From JBEBSD01 sp040394475 (lineage in GTDB: Bacteria; Bacteroidota; Bacteroidia; Cytophagales; Spirosomataceae), in NCBI GenBank assembly GCA_040394475.1, contig JBEBSD010000063.1:1-35360 (forward strand): 35,360 nt of DNA. The letters are read 5' to 3'. Each line of letters opens with the position of its first letter. Within the stretch, counting starts at the first letter, position 1. Made by a program: the position numbers and the translations under genes. Below, one piece after another: positions 8,628-16,889 of this stretch. The notes beneath the pieces are model-generated. The model did no database searches. It was given only the letters and a program-made list of their open reading frames with translations, and was not told the origin of the DNA.

Positions 8628-9407
8628 ATGACCCAGTATTGGAGTGCCTTGTCCGGAATCGGGCTATTGCTGCTTTCCGTGATCCCGTCCGGGGCACAAC
8701 CGGTAAAGCTATTCAACGGAAAAAACCTGGATGGCTGGTACAAGTACCTGAAAACAACCGGAAAAGATCAGGATCCGCTGAACGTCTTTACGGTCAGTAA
8801 AGGGAAATTACTAATATCCGGGGAGGATTATGGCTGTATTACAACTGATAAGGAATACGAAAATTACAAATTGGTCGTAGAATATAAATGGGGAGAAAGA
8901 ACCTTTGCGCCCCGTGTCGGCAATGCCCGCGACAACGGGGTGCTGATCCATTCACAGGGAGCAGACGGCGCGTTTGGCGGTTCCTGGATGTACTCGATTG
9001 AATGCCAGGTGATAGAAGGAGGCACCGGTGATTTCCTTGTGGTGGCTGATGGGAGTGAGGCCTTTGCCATTACCTGCCCGGTAGCGCCGGAAAAACAGGG
9101 AGGTTCGCACGTATTTCAGCCGGAAGGACAGCCGGTCACCATTCATAAAGGACGGATCAACTGGTTTGGCCGGGATCCGGAATGGAAGGATGTGCTGAAT
9201 TTCAGGGGGAAACAAGATGTTGAAAAAAGGACAGGTAAATGGAACAGGATGGAAATTGTGGCCAGGGGAGACGGGATCGACTTTTTTCTGAACGGCGTAC
9301 TGGTGAATCAGGCGCGACAGGTGAAACCTGCCAAAGGCCGCATTCAGATCCAGTCGGAAGGGGCTGAAATGCTCGTTCGAAAGGTAGTATTAACACCATT
9401 GGAATAA
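8628..9407 (+). CDS. DUF1080 protein (3-keto-glycoside hydrolase/lyase family), exported
   Basis: The 259-residue protein starts with a signal peptide (ending PSGAQ) and continues with the hallmark KLFNGKNLDGW (about 27-37) of the 3-keto-disaccharide hydrolase family (PF06439), a concanavalin-like jelly roll. Further family signatures are NGVLIHSQG, the SIECQVIEGGTGDF stretch and the closing GRIQIQSEGAEMLVRKV segment. Family members act on 3-keto glycosides in the periplasm after a 3-dehydrogenase has oxidised the sugar. Here the adjacent PVC-type dehydrogenase or the Gfo/Idh enzyme at 14001 could supply such a product, which is inference. It closes the first same-strand module, with 80 bases before the next gene and its own promoter. 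Confidence 0.88.
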   Translation: MTQYWSALSGIGLLLLSVIPSGAQPVKLFNGKNLDGWYKYLKTTGKDQDPLNVFTVSKGKLLISGEDYGCITTDKEYENYKLVVEYKWGERTFAPRVGNARDNGVLIHSQGADGAFGGSWMYSIECQVIEGGTGDFLVVADGSEAFAITCPVAPEKQGGSHVFQPEGQPVTIHKGRINWFGRDPEWKDVLNFRGKQDVEKRTGKWNRMEIVARGDGIDFFLNGVLVNQARQVKPAKGRIQIQSEGAEMLVRKVVLTPLE

Positions 9408-9429
9408 CAAGGGCATCGCAGCCTTACAG

Positions 9430-9461
9430 TTGCGGGCGTAGAGAAACAAAGCATAAGTTTG
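9430..9461 (+). promoter_or_regulatory. Bacteroidota-type promoter for fdhD
   Basis: TTG at 9430-9432 is followed by 21 bases and then TAAGTTTG at 9454-9461, an exact fit to the TTG-N(19-21)-TAnnTTTG consensus of Bacteroidota primary sigma factors. Transcription would start near 9468, about 20 bases before the fdhD ATG at 9488. This separates the fdhD unit from the upstream module. Confidence 0.6.
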
Positions 9462-9487
9462 CACGTTGGATTTAACGATAAAGGAAC

Positions 9488-10387
9488 ATGGGCAGCAGCG
9501 AAACGGATTGGTTGACAACGGGATCAACCGTAGAGGTGACAGTGAAGCGTTTTACAGAACAGGGAGTGACGGAGCTGGAAGACGAGCTGGCCGTAGAAGA
9601 ACCCCTTGAAATCCAGTTGGACTATACCGATAACGGGAAACGGATCCGGAAAAGCCTGTCGGTCACGATGCGTACACCCGGAAACGACCGGGAGCTTGCC
9701 ACGGGATTTCTTTTTACAGAAGGAATTATAACCGACCGGGAACAGGTGCAGGAAGCAGCTCCCTCACCGGTTGATCCAAACCGTATCCGGGTGCAGCTAA
9801 CGGCGGACGCGATCCCGCTGCTGCCTGCTACGGACCGGAATTTTTATACTACCTCGAGCTGCGGGGTATGCGGAAAAACAGGGATTGATGCGATAAAGTC
9901 AGTATCGATGTATGCGGATACGGCAGACACGATGGCGCTGGCCCCGGGTGTGCTGATGGGCCTGGCAGCTGTCCTGCAGCAGGAACAGGCCCTGTTTCGG
10001 ACGACTGGCGGACTGCATGCGTCTGCCCTGTTTGACCAGGAAGGCCGTTTCAGGTATTTACGGGAAGATGTCGGGCGGCACAATGCGCTCGACAAGGTAA
10101 TCGGCGCCGCTTTTATGGAGGGGAAGCTTCCCTTGACCGACTCGCTGCTGCTGCTGAGCGGCCGTGCCAGTTTCGAACTCGTACAGAAGGCACATATGGC
10201 CGGTATCAAAATAGTGGTGGCGATTGGGGCGCCGTCGAGCCTGGCCGTCAGCTTAGCCGCTGAAACGGATATGACCCTGGCCGGTTTTCTACGGGAGGGA
10301 CGGTTTGTATGCTACACAGGCGCCAGGCGAATTGTATTGCCGGAAAGTGGCGGCACTTTTGAGTTGAATAAATTACAGTCACATTGA
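9488..10387 (+). CDS. fdhD: Formate dehydrogenase accessory sulfurtransferase FdhD
   Basis: The 299-residue cytoplasmic protein matches FdhD, which transfers sulfur from a cysteine desulfurase to the molybdenum cofactor of formate-dehydrogenase-type enzymes. The key CGVC motif is at 125-128 inside TTSSCGVCGKTG, corresponding to the essential cysteine pair of E. coli FdhD. Other conserved segments are TGFLFTEGI (72-80), TTGGLHASALF and DVGRHNALDKVIG. Length is typical. The gene has its own consensus promoter and lies 13 bases ahead of the molybdopterin oxidoreductase at 10401. The accessory protein is thus made together with its presumed client. Confidence 0.95.
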   Translation: MGSSETDWLTTGSTVEVTVKRFTEQGVTELEDELAVEEPLEIQLDYTDNGKRIRKSLSVTMRTPGNDRELATGFLFTEGIITDREQVQEAAPSPVDPNRIRVQLTADAIPLLPATDRNFYTTSSCGVCGKTGIDAIKSVSMYADTADTMALAPGVLMGLAAVLQQEQALFRTTGGLHASALFDQEGRFRYLREDVGRHNALDKVIGAAFMEGKLPLTDSLLLLSGRASFELVQKAHMAGIKIVVAIGAPSSLAVSLAAETDMTLAGFLREGRFVCYTGARRIVLPESGGTFELNKLQSH

Positions 10388-10400
10388 TCAGCTGAATGCT

Positions 10401-12698
10401 ATGAAACCTCTACCCAATGCCGAGAACCCGGATCAGTTGACAGGTCTGAAGCTGGGCGCTATTCCCAAAACAGCCGCGGGCATCCCGGCAGTCGTATCCG
10501 GCTTGCAAAAAGTGGTGGAGGAAGCGGGGCTGGCCCGGGGAATGAAAGCGCTGTGGCACCTTAATAAAAAAGGGGGTTTTGACTGCCCGAGTTGTGCCTG
10601 GCCCGATCCGGATGACGAACGCTCGGGTATCGCGGAATACTGTGAGAACGGTGCCAGGGCAGTAGCGGAAGAGGCGACTCAGAAAAAACTGACACGCGAT
10701 TTCTTTGCGGCCAATTCGGTAGCGGACCTGGCAAGCCTTAGTGATTATGAAATCGGGGGAATGGGCCGCGTAGCAGAACCGGTGTATTTGCCCGAAGGGG
10801 CTACCCACTATCAACCGGTCTCCTGGGAAGAAGCGTTCGACAAGATAGCCCGCGCCCTGAACCGTCTTTCAACCCCGGATGAAGCGCTGTTTTATACCTC
10901 CGGCCGGACCAGTAACGAAGCGGCATTCCTTTACCAGCTGTTTGTACGGGAGTACGGGACCAATAACCTGCCCGACTGCAGTAATATGTGCCATGAGAGC
11001 AGCGGCGTGGCGCTGGGCGAATCATTGGGTATCGGCAAGGGATCAGTTAAGCTGGAAGATTTTTACGAGGCGGAGGTCATCCTGATTTTGGGACAGAATC
11101 CGGGCACCAATCATCCCAGGATGCTGACCGCCTTACAAAAGGCAAAGGCAAGAGGGGCCCGTATTGTAGCGATCAACCCGCTTCCGGAAACGGGCCTGAT
11201 GGGTTTTAATAATCCGCAGCAGTTAAAAGGAGTATTAGGGATCAACCCGCAATTGACGGACCTGTTTCTGCAGGTCAGAATCAACGGCGATATGGCGTTG
11301 CTGAAGGCGCTGCACCTGTTGCTGCTGGAAGAAGAGGAGAAGGCTCCCGGAACGGTATGGGACCACGCATTTATTGTGGAAAAAACGGTTGGTTATGAAG
11401 CGTATAAACAGCATTTAAAGGAGCAGGATTTAGCAGCGCTGATCCGGGTATCGGGAGTGTCCCGGGAACTGATCGAAGCCGCCGCTTCCCTTTTGAAAGA
11501 TAAAAGAAAAATAATTGCCTGCTGGGCCATGGGGCTGACCCAGCATAAAAATGCGGTGGACACCATCAAGGAAATAGTCAACCTGCTGTTGCTCAAGGGC
11601 AGTATCGGCAAACCCGGAGCCGGCACCTGTCCGGTTCGGGGGCATAGCAATGTGCAGGGAGACCGTACCATGGGCATTTATGAAAAACCTTCGACCGCAT
11701 TTTTAAACAGTATCCGGGACAATTTCGGATTTGAGCCGCCGCGACAACATGGTTACGATACGGTGGAGGCCATCAAGGCCATGCATGAGGGTAAGGCGAA
11801 GGTGTTTTTTGCGATGGGAGGCAATTTTCTATCGGCTACACCGGATACGGGTTTCACAGCGGCTGCTTTGCGGAATTGCGCGCTTACGGTCCATGTAGCG
11901 ACCAAACTCAACCGCAGCCATCTTGTTCACGGTAAGGAGGCCCTGATCCTTCCCTGTCTGGGCCGCAGCGATCGGGATGTCGTCAACGGTGAAGCGCAAT
12001 TTGTTTCCTGCGAAAATTCGATGGGTGTTGTCCAGCTGTCCAGGGGGGTGCTGCAGCCGGTTTCGGATGCATTGCTGAGCGAGCCGGCCATTGTTTGTAA
12101 ACTGGCAATGGCGGTGCTGGGCAGCCGTTCCAAAGTCGACTGGAGCCGTTATCTGGAGTCTTACGATGCCATACGGGATGCCATTGAACGGACGATTCCT
12201 GGGTTTGAGGAGTATAATACCCGGGTAAGGATGCCGGGCGGCTTCTATTTGCCCAATTGCAACCGCGACGGGAATTTCAACACGCCCTCGCAAAAAGCTG
12301 CTTTTAATATCGCGCCGGTGGTAACCATCCCGCAAAATGAAAATGAACTGTTAATGATGACCATTCGCAGCCATGATCAGTTTAATACGACCATTTACGG
12401 CCTCAACGATCGTTACCGCGGAATTTATAACGAACGCCGGGTGATTTTGATGAATGCCGCCGACAGGGTAAGGTTCGGGCTGGAAAAGGGCGGAATCGTG
12501 GATCTGATCAACAGGCACGGCGGGGTAGAACGGGTCGCCCATCGGTTCATCGTGATCGAATATCCCATTCCGGAAGGATGTGCGGCAACCTATTTCCCGG
12601 AAACGAATGTCCTGGTCCCCATCGGCTCGGTGGCTGATAAAAGCAATACGCCCGCATCCAAGCAGGTACTGATTGAAATCAGGAAGCATTCCGATTGA
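10401..12698 (+). CDS. FdhF/YdeP-family molybdopterin oxidoreductase
   Basis: The 765-residue protein belongs to the molybdopterin oxidoreductase superfamily, closest to the YdeP-type formate dehydrogenase alpha-like group (TIGR01701). Diagnostic segments are GFDCPSCAWPDPDD (59-72), CSNMCHESSG (193-202), ILGQNPGTNHPRML (229-242) and, later, CPVRGHSNVQGDRTMG. The C-terminal part (about 640-760) is the MGD dinucleotide-binding domain. The four-cysteine iron-sulfur motif of classical FdhF is not present in its usual form. No twin-arginine signal is seen, so the enzyme should be cytoplasmic. Its reaction is unknown: E. coli YdeP is linked to acid resistance, and formate oxidation is not proven for this group. 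No partner electron-transfer subunit is encoded nearby. Confidence 0.9.
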   Translation: MKPLPNAENPDQLTGLKLGAIPKTAAGIPAVVSGLQKVVEEAGLARGMKALWHLNKKGGFDCPSCAWPDPDDERSGIAEYCENGARAVAEEATQKKLTRDFFAANSVADLASLSDYEIGGMGRVAEPVYLPEGATHYQPVSWEEAFDKIARALNRLSTPDEALFYTSGRTSNEAAFLYQLFVREYGTNNLPDCSNMCHESSGVALGESLGIGKGSVKLEDFYEAEVILILGQNPGTNHPRMLTALQKAKARGARIVAINPLPETGLMGFNNPQQLKGVLGINPQLTDLFLQVRINGDMALLKALHLLLLEEEEKAPGTVWDHAFIVEKTVGYEAYKQHLKEQDLAALIRVSGVSRELIEAAASLLKDKRKIIACWAMGLTQHKNAVDTIKEIVNLLLLKGSIGKPGAGTCPVRGHSNVQGDRTMGIYEKPSTAFLNSIRDNFGFEPPRQHGYDTVEAIKAMHEGKAKVFFAMGGNFLSATPDTGFTAAALRNCALTVHVATKLNRSHLVHGKEALILPCLGRSDRDVVNGEAQFVSCENSMGVVQLSRGVLQPVSDALLSEPAIVCKLAMAVLGSRSKVDWSRYLESYDAIRDAIERTIPGFEEYNTRVRMPGGFYLPNCNRDGNFNTPSQKAAFNIAPVVTIPQNENELLMMTIRSHDQFNTTIYGLNDRYRGIYNERRVILMNAADRVRFGLEKGGIVDLINRHGGVERVAHRFIVIEYPIPEGCAATYFPETNVLVPIGSVADKSNTPASKQVLIEIRKHSD

Positions 12699-12727
12699 AA
12701 CGGCTTTTTCAGACGCATCCCGATGGG

Positions 12728-13510
12728 CTATTCAAATAATCCGACCGTGTAATCCAGTAATTCCGGTCCTCCCCGTTTACCATGTCCGGGAATGACTACC
12801 CGGACGAGCGGATACTTTTTCCTGATTTTCGCAACGGTCTCCGGCCACGCAAGTACATTGGCATCTCCCAGGTAGCCCTTTCCGGCGCCGGTTTCTTTGA
12901 TCAGGCATCCTCCGAAAAGAACGGCTTCATCAGGAAAATAACCGACGCAATTGTCCGCTGTATGCCCTTCTCCGAAAAAAGTCGCGTACACCTTTTTAGT
13001 GCCGACCGCCAGTTCCAGGCTATCGGCAAACCCATATTGAGGGACCGTGGGCTCGCCGGCCAGCAGGGCAATTGTCCGGTCATGAGCATAGGAAACGGCC
13101 TGCTGCTGATGAAATTCCCGGAGGCCTGCTACACAATCGGCATGAAAATGGGTAGCCACCACAGCGCGGATGCGGCAGTTCAGGGTGTTGGTAAAATGAT
13201 CGATCAATGCCAGCGTAGCTTCCCGGTTGGCCGGCGTGTCGAATACAACCGCTTCATCGGCATCGGTGACTACCATTCCGTTGCAGGGGACGGTACCGAA
13301 ACTTTCGGTCACTAAAAAGGAAGTATGCTCGTAAACATGAGCTGAAATTTTACGGATAATAAGTTGGTCCGATTCGTAAACCACAGAATCTATACCCGTA
13401 TAGGAGGTTGTCGGTGCGGATTCGTCTGTCTGCTGCTTATCTGGCAGCAGGTTACAGGCGTTCAGGAACAGGCTTACGGGTAGGAGCGAGGTGAAAATGG
13501 TCTTATACAT
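12728..13510 (-). CDS. Subclass B1 metallo-beta-lactamase, lipoprotein
   Basis: The 260-residue protein carries all zinc ligands of subclass B1 enzymes: HFHADC (H121, H123, D125), EGHTADN (H183), GGCLIK (C202) and PGHGKRGG (H243). The cysteine ligand rather than a second Asp/His pattern marks B1 and rules out glyoxalase II-type relatives. K205 matches the substrate-binding Lys224 of the standard numbering. The residue matching Asn233 appears to be Tyr (GYLGDAN). The sequence most resembles CcrA of Bacteroides fragilis, including Cys after the HxHxD motif. The N-terminus has a lipobox LNAC (16-19), predicting an outer- or inner-membrane lipoprotein as in NDM. It is convergent with the YdeP-like gene. 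No mobile element is adjacent, so it is probably an intrinsic chromosomal gene. Confidence 0.88.
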   Translation of the reverse strand: MYKTIFTSLLPVSLFLNACNLLPDKQQTDESAPTTSYTGIDSVVYESDQLIIRKISAHVYEHTSFLVTESFGTVPCNGMVVTDADEAVVFDTPANREATLALIDHFTNTLNCRIRAVVATHFHADCVAGLREFHQQQAVSYAHDRTIALLAGEPTVPQYGFADSLELAVGTKKVYATFFGEGHTADNCVGYFPDEAVLFGGCLIKETGAGKGYLGDANVLAWPETVAKIRKKYPLVRVVIPGHGKRGGPELLDYTVGLFE

Positions 13511-13614
13511 AGGTGACAGTCAGGTTTTAAAAATGCAACCGGCACGTTTTCCTGAGGAGTGTTCATCCAAAGGGCGGTTGTTTGTTGACGAGTGTATTTT
13601 TCCGGAAAATAGTA

Positions 13615-13622
13615 TAATTTTG
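13615..13622 (+). promoter_or_regulatory. Possible -7 element (TAATTTTG)
   Basis: Exact TAnnTTTG match pointing rightwards. The nearest TTGs are 27-30 bases upstream, so the spacing is too long. It would drive either a long leader of the gene at 14001 or the short ORF at 13658. Confidence 0.22.
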
Positions 13623-13908
13623 TTCTGGACGCGTTTTAGTAGTGCTTAACAGCAGGTATGACCATCCTAACATACGGCTATTTTGGAATAAATTCAATGG
13701 CGATGCACACTAAAATTAGTGAACAGCTGTCGGAGAATACCAGGTAAGCTTTTCGTGCGGGTGGCTGCGTTTGCCGTGATGAACCGGCGGGTCCTTCCGG
13801 CCGGCAGGTGAATAAGGCAGGACATTGGTGGGAGCATTGCCGGGAGGAATAACAGCGCTCCGAATCTGCTTTTTATTAGAAAAATTGCGAATTTTGGATT
13901 ATATATGT

Positions 13909-13946
13909 GAAAGAAACCGGGTAGCCGGGTGGTTGCCGGTTCTTTC
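13909..13946 (+). promoter_or_regulatory. Inverted repeat in the putative leader of the Gfo/Idh gene
   Basis: GAAAGAAACCGG (13909-13920) pairs with CCGGTTCTTTC (13936-13946), with one bulged A and a 15-base loop. No T-run follows on the + strand, so it is not a standard terminator. It starts immediately after the near-consensus -7 TATATATG at 13900-13907 and ends 54 bases before the start codon at 14001. It may therefore be a 5' leader hairpin or an operator. Confidence 0.35.
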
Positions 13947-14000
13947 CGTTACAGGAATCCAATGTAGTTGTTTGTGTAATTAATTAACGTTTAACCGATT

Positions 14001-15083
14001 ATGTCTGAAACAATAAAACCGCTCCGCGTATTGGTCGTCGGAGCCGGGAATATGGGGAGCTCCCATGCAATTGCTTATCACCATGAAGACGGGTTTGAGA
14101 TCTGCGGAATCGTCTCTTCCGGGAAAAGTAAGGAGGTGCTGAACAAGAAGCTGGGAGGAGGATATCCCTTGTACAGTGATTACACAGCGGCATTGGAGGC
14201 AACGAAACCGGATGCGGTTTGTATCTCTACCTATCCCGATACCCATGAGGCCTTTGCTGTTCAGGCAATGGAAGCAGGGGCACATGTTTTTGTAGAAAAG
14301 CCGGTGGCCGACTCGGTGGAAGCGGCAGCCCGTGTTGTGGCGGCAGCCCGCAGGTTGAATAAAAAAGTGGTGATCGGGTATATTCTGCGCCATCATCCTT
14401 CGTGGGAACGGTTTATTGAAGAAGCGCAGCAACTCGGCAAACCCCTGGTAATGCGGATGAACCTGAACCAGCAAAGCGACCAGGCCATGTGGACCCTGCA
14501 CCGGAACCTGATGAAAAGCCTGAGCCCGATCGTGGATTGCGGGGTGCATTATATCGATGTGATGTGCCAGATGGTGCGGAGCAAGCCGGTCCAGGTAAGC
14601 GCGATCGGCGCACGGCTGACAGATGAAATACCGGAAGGGAACTATAATTACGGACAGCTTCAGATAAAGTTTGAAGACGGCTCGGTAGGCTGGTATGAAG
14701 CCGGCTGGGGGCCGATGGTAAGCGAAACGGCCTTCTTTGTGAAAGATGTTTTCGGCCCGAAGGGATCGGTTTCCATTGTGGCCAAGAATGCAGGCGGGGA
14801 AGGAAAATCGGATTCGATTGAATCCCATACCAAAACCGAATCCCTGCGGGTGCACCACGCCGACCTGGATGCGAATGAAAAATTTGCGAAGGAAGATACC
14901 TGGATAAACCTCAGTGATGAACCGGATCATCAGGAATTGTGTAACCGCGAACAACGCTTTTTCCTGCGTGCGATCCGGGAAGATCTCGACCTGAACGATC
15001 ATATGCAGGACGCAGTGAGCAGTCTGCAGATTGCTTTTGCCTGTGATGAATCGGTTAAAACCGGTAATGTGGTAAGACTGTAA
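14001..15083 (+). CDS. Gfo/Idh/MocA family NAD(P)-dependent oxidoreductase
   Basis: The 360-residue protein has an N-terminal Rossmann fold with the dinucleotide motif GAGNMG (14-19) and the family-defining EKP (99-101) that positions the catalytic lysine. The second domain carries DCGVHYIDVM (179-188), in which D179 and H183 match the conserved catalytic pair of sugar and inositol dehydrogenases. No signal peptide or Tat motif is present, so it works in the cytoplasm, unlike many Bacteroidota paralogues. The likely reaction is oxidation or reduction of a ring hydroxyl on a sugar or cyclitol. The substrate is not readable. Its stop codon overlaps the start of the next dehydrogenase by one base (TAATG), indicating translational coupling. 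Confidence 0.92.
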   Translation: MSETIKPLRVLVVGAGNMGSSHAIAYHHEDGFEICGIVSSGKSKEVLNKKLGGGYPLYSDYTAALEATKPDAVCISTYPDTHEAFAVQAMEAGAHVFVEKPVADSVEAAARVVAAARRLNKKVVIGYILRHHPSWERFIEEAQQLGKPLVMRMNLNQQSDQAMWTLHRNLMKSLSPIVDCGVHYIDVMCQMVRSKPVQVSAIGARLTDEIPEGNYNYGQLQIKFEDGSVGWYEAGWGPMVSETAFFVKDVFGPKGSVSIVAKNAGGEGKSDSIESHTKTESLRVHHADLDANEKFAKEDTWINLSDEPDHQELCNREQRFFLRAIREDLDLNDHMQDAVSSLQIAFACDESVKTGNVVRL

Positions 15084-16081
15084 TGGGAGCCATCATCACG
15101 AAGGACACACCCGTCGGAGTGGTCGGACTGGGGTTGATGGGCTGTAGCATTACGACCTGTCTGCTCATCGCCGGCCACCCCGTCGTGGCTGTGGCGCCGG
15201 TCAGCAGCGATCTGCTGCTGGCGGAAAGCCGGATCCGGGAGCACCTGGACAAGTCGGCGGAGAACGGACTCCTGTCCGAAACGCCGGATGCAATTCTCGG
15301 GCGGCTGCTGATAACCGAAGACTACCGGCAGTTAAAGGCTTGTGTGCTGGTGCTGGAATGCACGATCGAAAACCTGGAGGTGAAAAAATCGGTTTTTGAA
15401 AAGATAGAAGCCGTGATTGCTCCGGAAGCCCTGCTGACGAGCAACACGTCCGCTATTCCGATCAGTATTCTGCAAAGCCAGACCCGGTATCCAAAACGTT
15501 TTCTTGGCCTGCATTGGGCGGAACCTGCGCATACGACGCGCTTTCTGGAAATCATCTGCGGTGATGAAAGTGAGCTGGCTAAAGGAGAATACCTGTATGA
15601 ACTGGCGCATTTCTGGAATAAAGAGCCCATTCTGGTCAGAAAAGATATCCGGGGGTTCATTACCAACCGGCTGATGTATGCGATGTACCGGGAGGCGATC
15701 CACCTGGTGGAGAACGGGTACGCCACGGTGGAGGATGTCGACCGTTCGTGCCGGAACAATGCGGGGTACTTTATGACGTTCGTGGGCATTTTCCGCTGGA
15801 TGGACCTTACCGGTGTTAAAGCCTACCATACGGTGATGAAAGACCTTTTCCCGACCTTGCACAACGGAACCGAAGTGCCGGAGCTGATCGATGCGATTGC
15901 CCGCCGGGGCGGTAACGGCACTTCCAATGCGGATGGCTTTTACAGCTATTCCAGTGAAGAAGCTGCAATGTGGGAAGAAACCTTTACGAAATTTACGTAC
16001 GAAATTCGGGAACTGGCATTGAAGTACCCCGAAAACATCGTCCGGCAACGGCTCGAAGAGAAAAAGAAAAGCGAGAATTGA
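15083..16081 (+). CDS. 3-hydroxyacyl-CoA dehydrogenase family protein
   Basis: The 332-residue protein has the NAD-binding motif GLGLMG (15-20). It also has the 3-hydroxyacyl-CoA dehydrogenase signatures SNTSAIPIS (120-128), GLHWAEPAH (142-150, holding the catalytic-type histidine H144) and RGFITNRLMYAMYREA in the C-terminal helical domain. The standard fatty-acid enzymes have HFFNP where this one has HWAEP. This divergence, together with coupling to a Gfo/Idh sugar dehydrogenase, suggests a non-acyl substrate. L-gulonate 3-dehydrogenase (lambda-crystallin) is a known sugar-acid branch of the same fold and is a reasonable alternative. 3-hydroxybutyryl-CoA oxidation remains possible. The ATG overlaps the upstream stop by one base. 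Confidence 0.82.
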   Translation: MGAIITKDTPVGVVGLGLMGCSITTCLLIAGHPVVAVAPVSSDLLLAESRIREHLDKSAENGLLSETPDAILGRLLITEDYRQLKACVLVLECTIENLEVKKSVFEKIEAVIAPEALLTSNTSAIPISILQSQTRYPKRFLGLHWAEPAHTTRFLEIICGDESELAKGEYLYELAHFWNKEPILVRKDIRGFITNRLMYAMYREAIHLVENGYATVEDVDRSCRNNAGYFMTFVGIFRWMDLTGVKAYHTVMKDLFPTLHNGTEVPELIDAIARRGGNGTSNADGFYSYSSEEAAMWEETFTKFTYEIRELALKYPENIVRQRLEEKKKSEN

Positions 16082-16211
16082 CCGCATTGGGTCCGGAGGC
16101 ATGGCAAATGGCGGTTATCGGACTCCGGGTATTGCGTGTTTTCCCTGCGGTAACTATTCTTTGTCGGAGTATTTCGATTATCTTGCAATCCAAAACCGAA
16201 AACAGATCGGA

Positions 16212-16859
16212 ATGATTCAGATTGCAACTTTTACGTTTAATCCCTTCGGAGAAAATACCTATATTATTTACGATGAAACGCGGGAAGCGCTGATCGTCGA
16301 TCCCGGAAACTATGACAAGCAGGAGGATGAGGAACTGACGCAGTTTGTGGCGGACAACCGGCTGCAGCCGGTTCTGATCGCCAATACCCACGCCCATATT
16401 GACCATGTGCTGGGAGTCGCTTTTGTGAAAAACCGCTACGGGATTCCGTTTGCCCTGCATCCGGTCGAATTGCCCTACCTGCGGGCGGTTAAGGCGTATG
16501 CCCCTAATTACGGCTTTGCCACTTTTGATGAACCGGAGGTCGACCGGGAACTGGAAGCCGGCGGCACGATCCGGTTCGGTCATACGGAACTGGAAATCCT
16601 GTTTGTCCCGGGGCATTCAGCCGGCCATGTAGCCTTCCTGCAGCGGGAACAGGAAATCCTTCTGAGCGGTGACGTTTTGTTTTACGAAAGTATCGGCCGT
16701 ACCGATCTTCCCGGCGGGGATTTTCCAACGCTGGTAGCGAGTATCGGGTCTCAGTTATTTACACTCGATGATCAGGTAAAAGTTTATCCGGGCCACGGAC
16801 AGCCCACCAGCATCGGACATGAGAAGAAACATAATCCCTTTCTGCGTGGACGCCTGTAA
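16212..16859 (+). CDS. MBL-fold hydrolase, glyoxalase II-like (YcbL type)
   Basis: I start the gene at the ATG at 16212, because the additional N-terminal stretch possible from 16101 is not like the family and MIQIATFTFNPFGENTY is the usual family beginning. The 215-residue protein has the full dinuclear metal site: THAHIDH (59-65), GHSAGH (134-139), SGD (152-154) and PGHG (193-196). This arrangement is that of small glyoxalase II-like thioesterases, distinct from the B1 beta-lactamase at 12728. The short C-terminus lacks the helical substrate domain of classical glyoxalase II. It may hydrolyse S-lactoyl- or other thioesters in the cytoplasm. It lies between a dehydrogenase pair and pssA. Confidence 0.88.
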   Translation: MIQIATFTFNPFGENTYIIYDETREALIVDPGNYDKQEDEELTQFVADNRLQPVLIANTHAHIDHVLGVAFVKNRYGIPFALHPVELPYLRAVKAYAPNYGFATFDEPEVDRELEAGGTIRFGHTELEILFVPGHSAGHVAFLQREQEILLSGDVLFYESIGRTDLPGGDFPTLVASIGSQLFTLDDQVKVYPGHGQPTSIGHEKKHNPFLRGRL

Positions 16860-16889
16860 GCAACTCATTTATTCAGTAACGAAAGAACC

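Larger units (their letters stand above)
13511..14000. other. 490-bp intergenic region between divergent genes
   Basis: No gene that I can confidently support lies here. It contains an exact -7 match TAATTTTG (13615-13622), a possible 29-codon ORF (13658-13747), a near-consensus -7 TATATATG (13900-13907) and an inverted repeat (13909-13946) ahead of the Gfo/Idh gene. The length is unusual for this compact window. Confidence 0.5.

Noticed and set aside
12696..12727. TGAAA/TTTCA stem between the YdeP-like and beta-lactamase genes
   Set aside because: The five-base stem is too short to support a terminator.
16101..16211. N-terminal extension of the glyoxalase II-like protein
   Set aside because: The extra residues do not resemble the family, and the ATG at 16212 gives the usual beginning.
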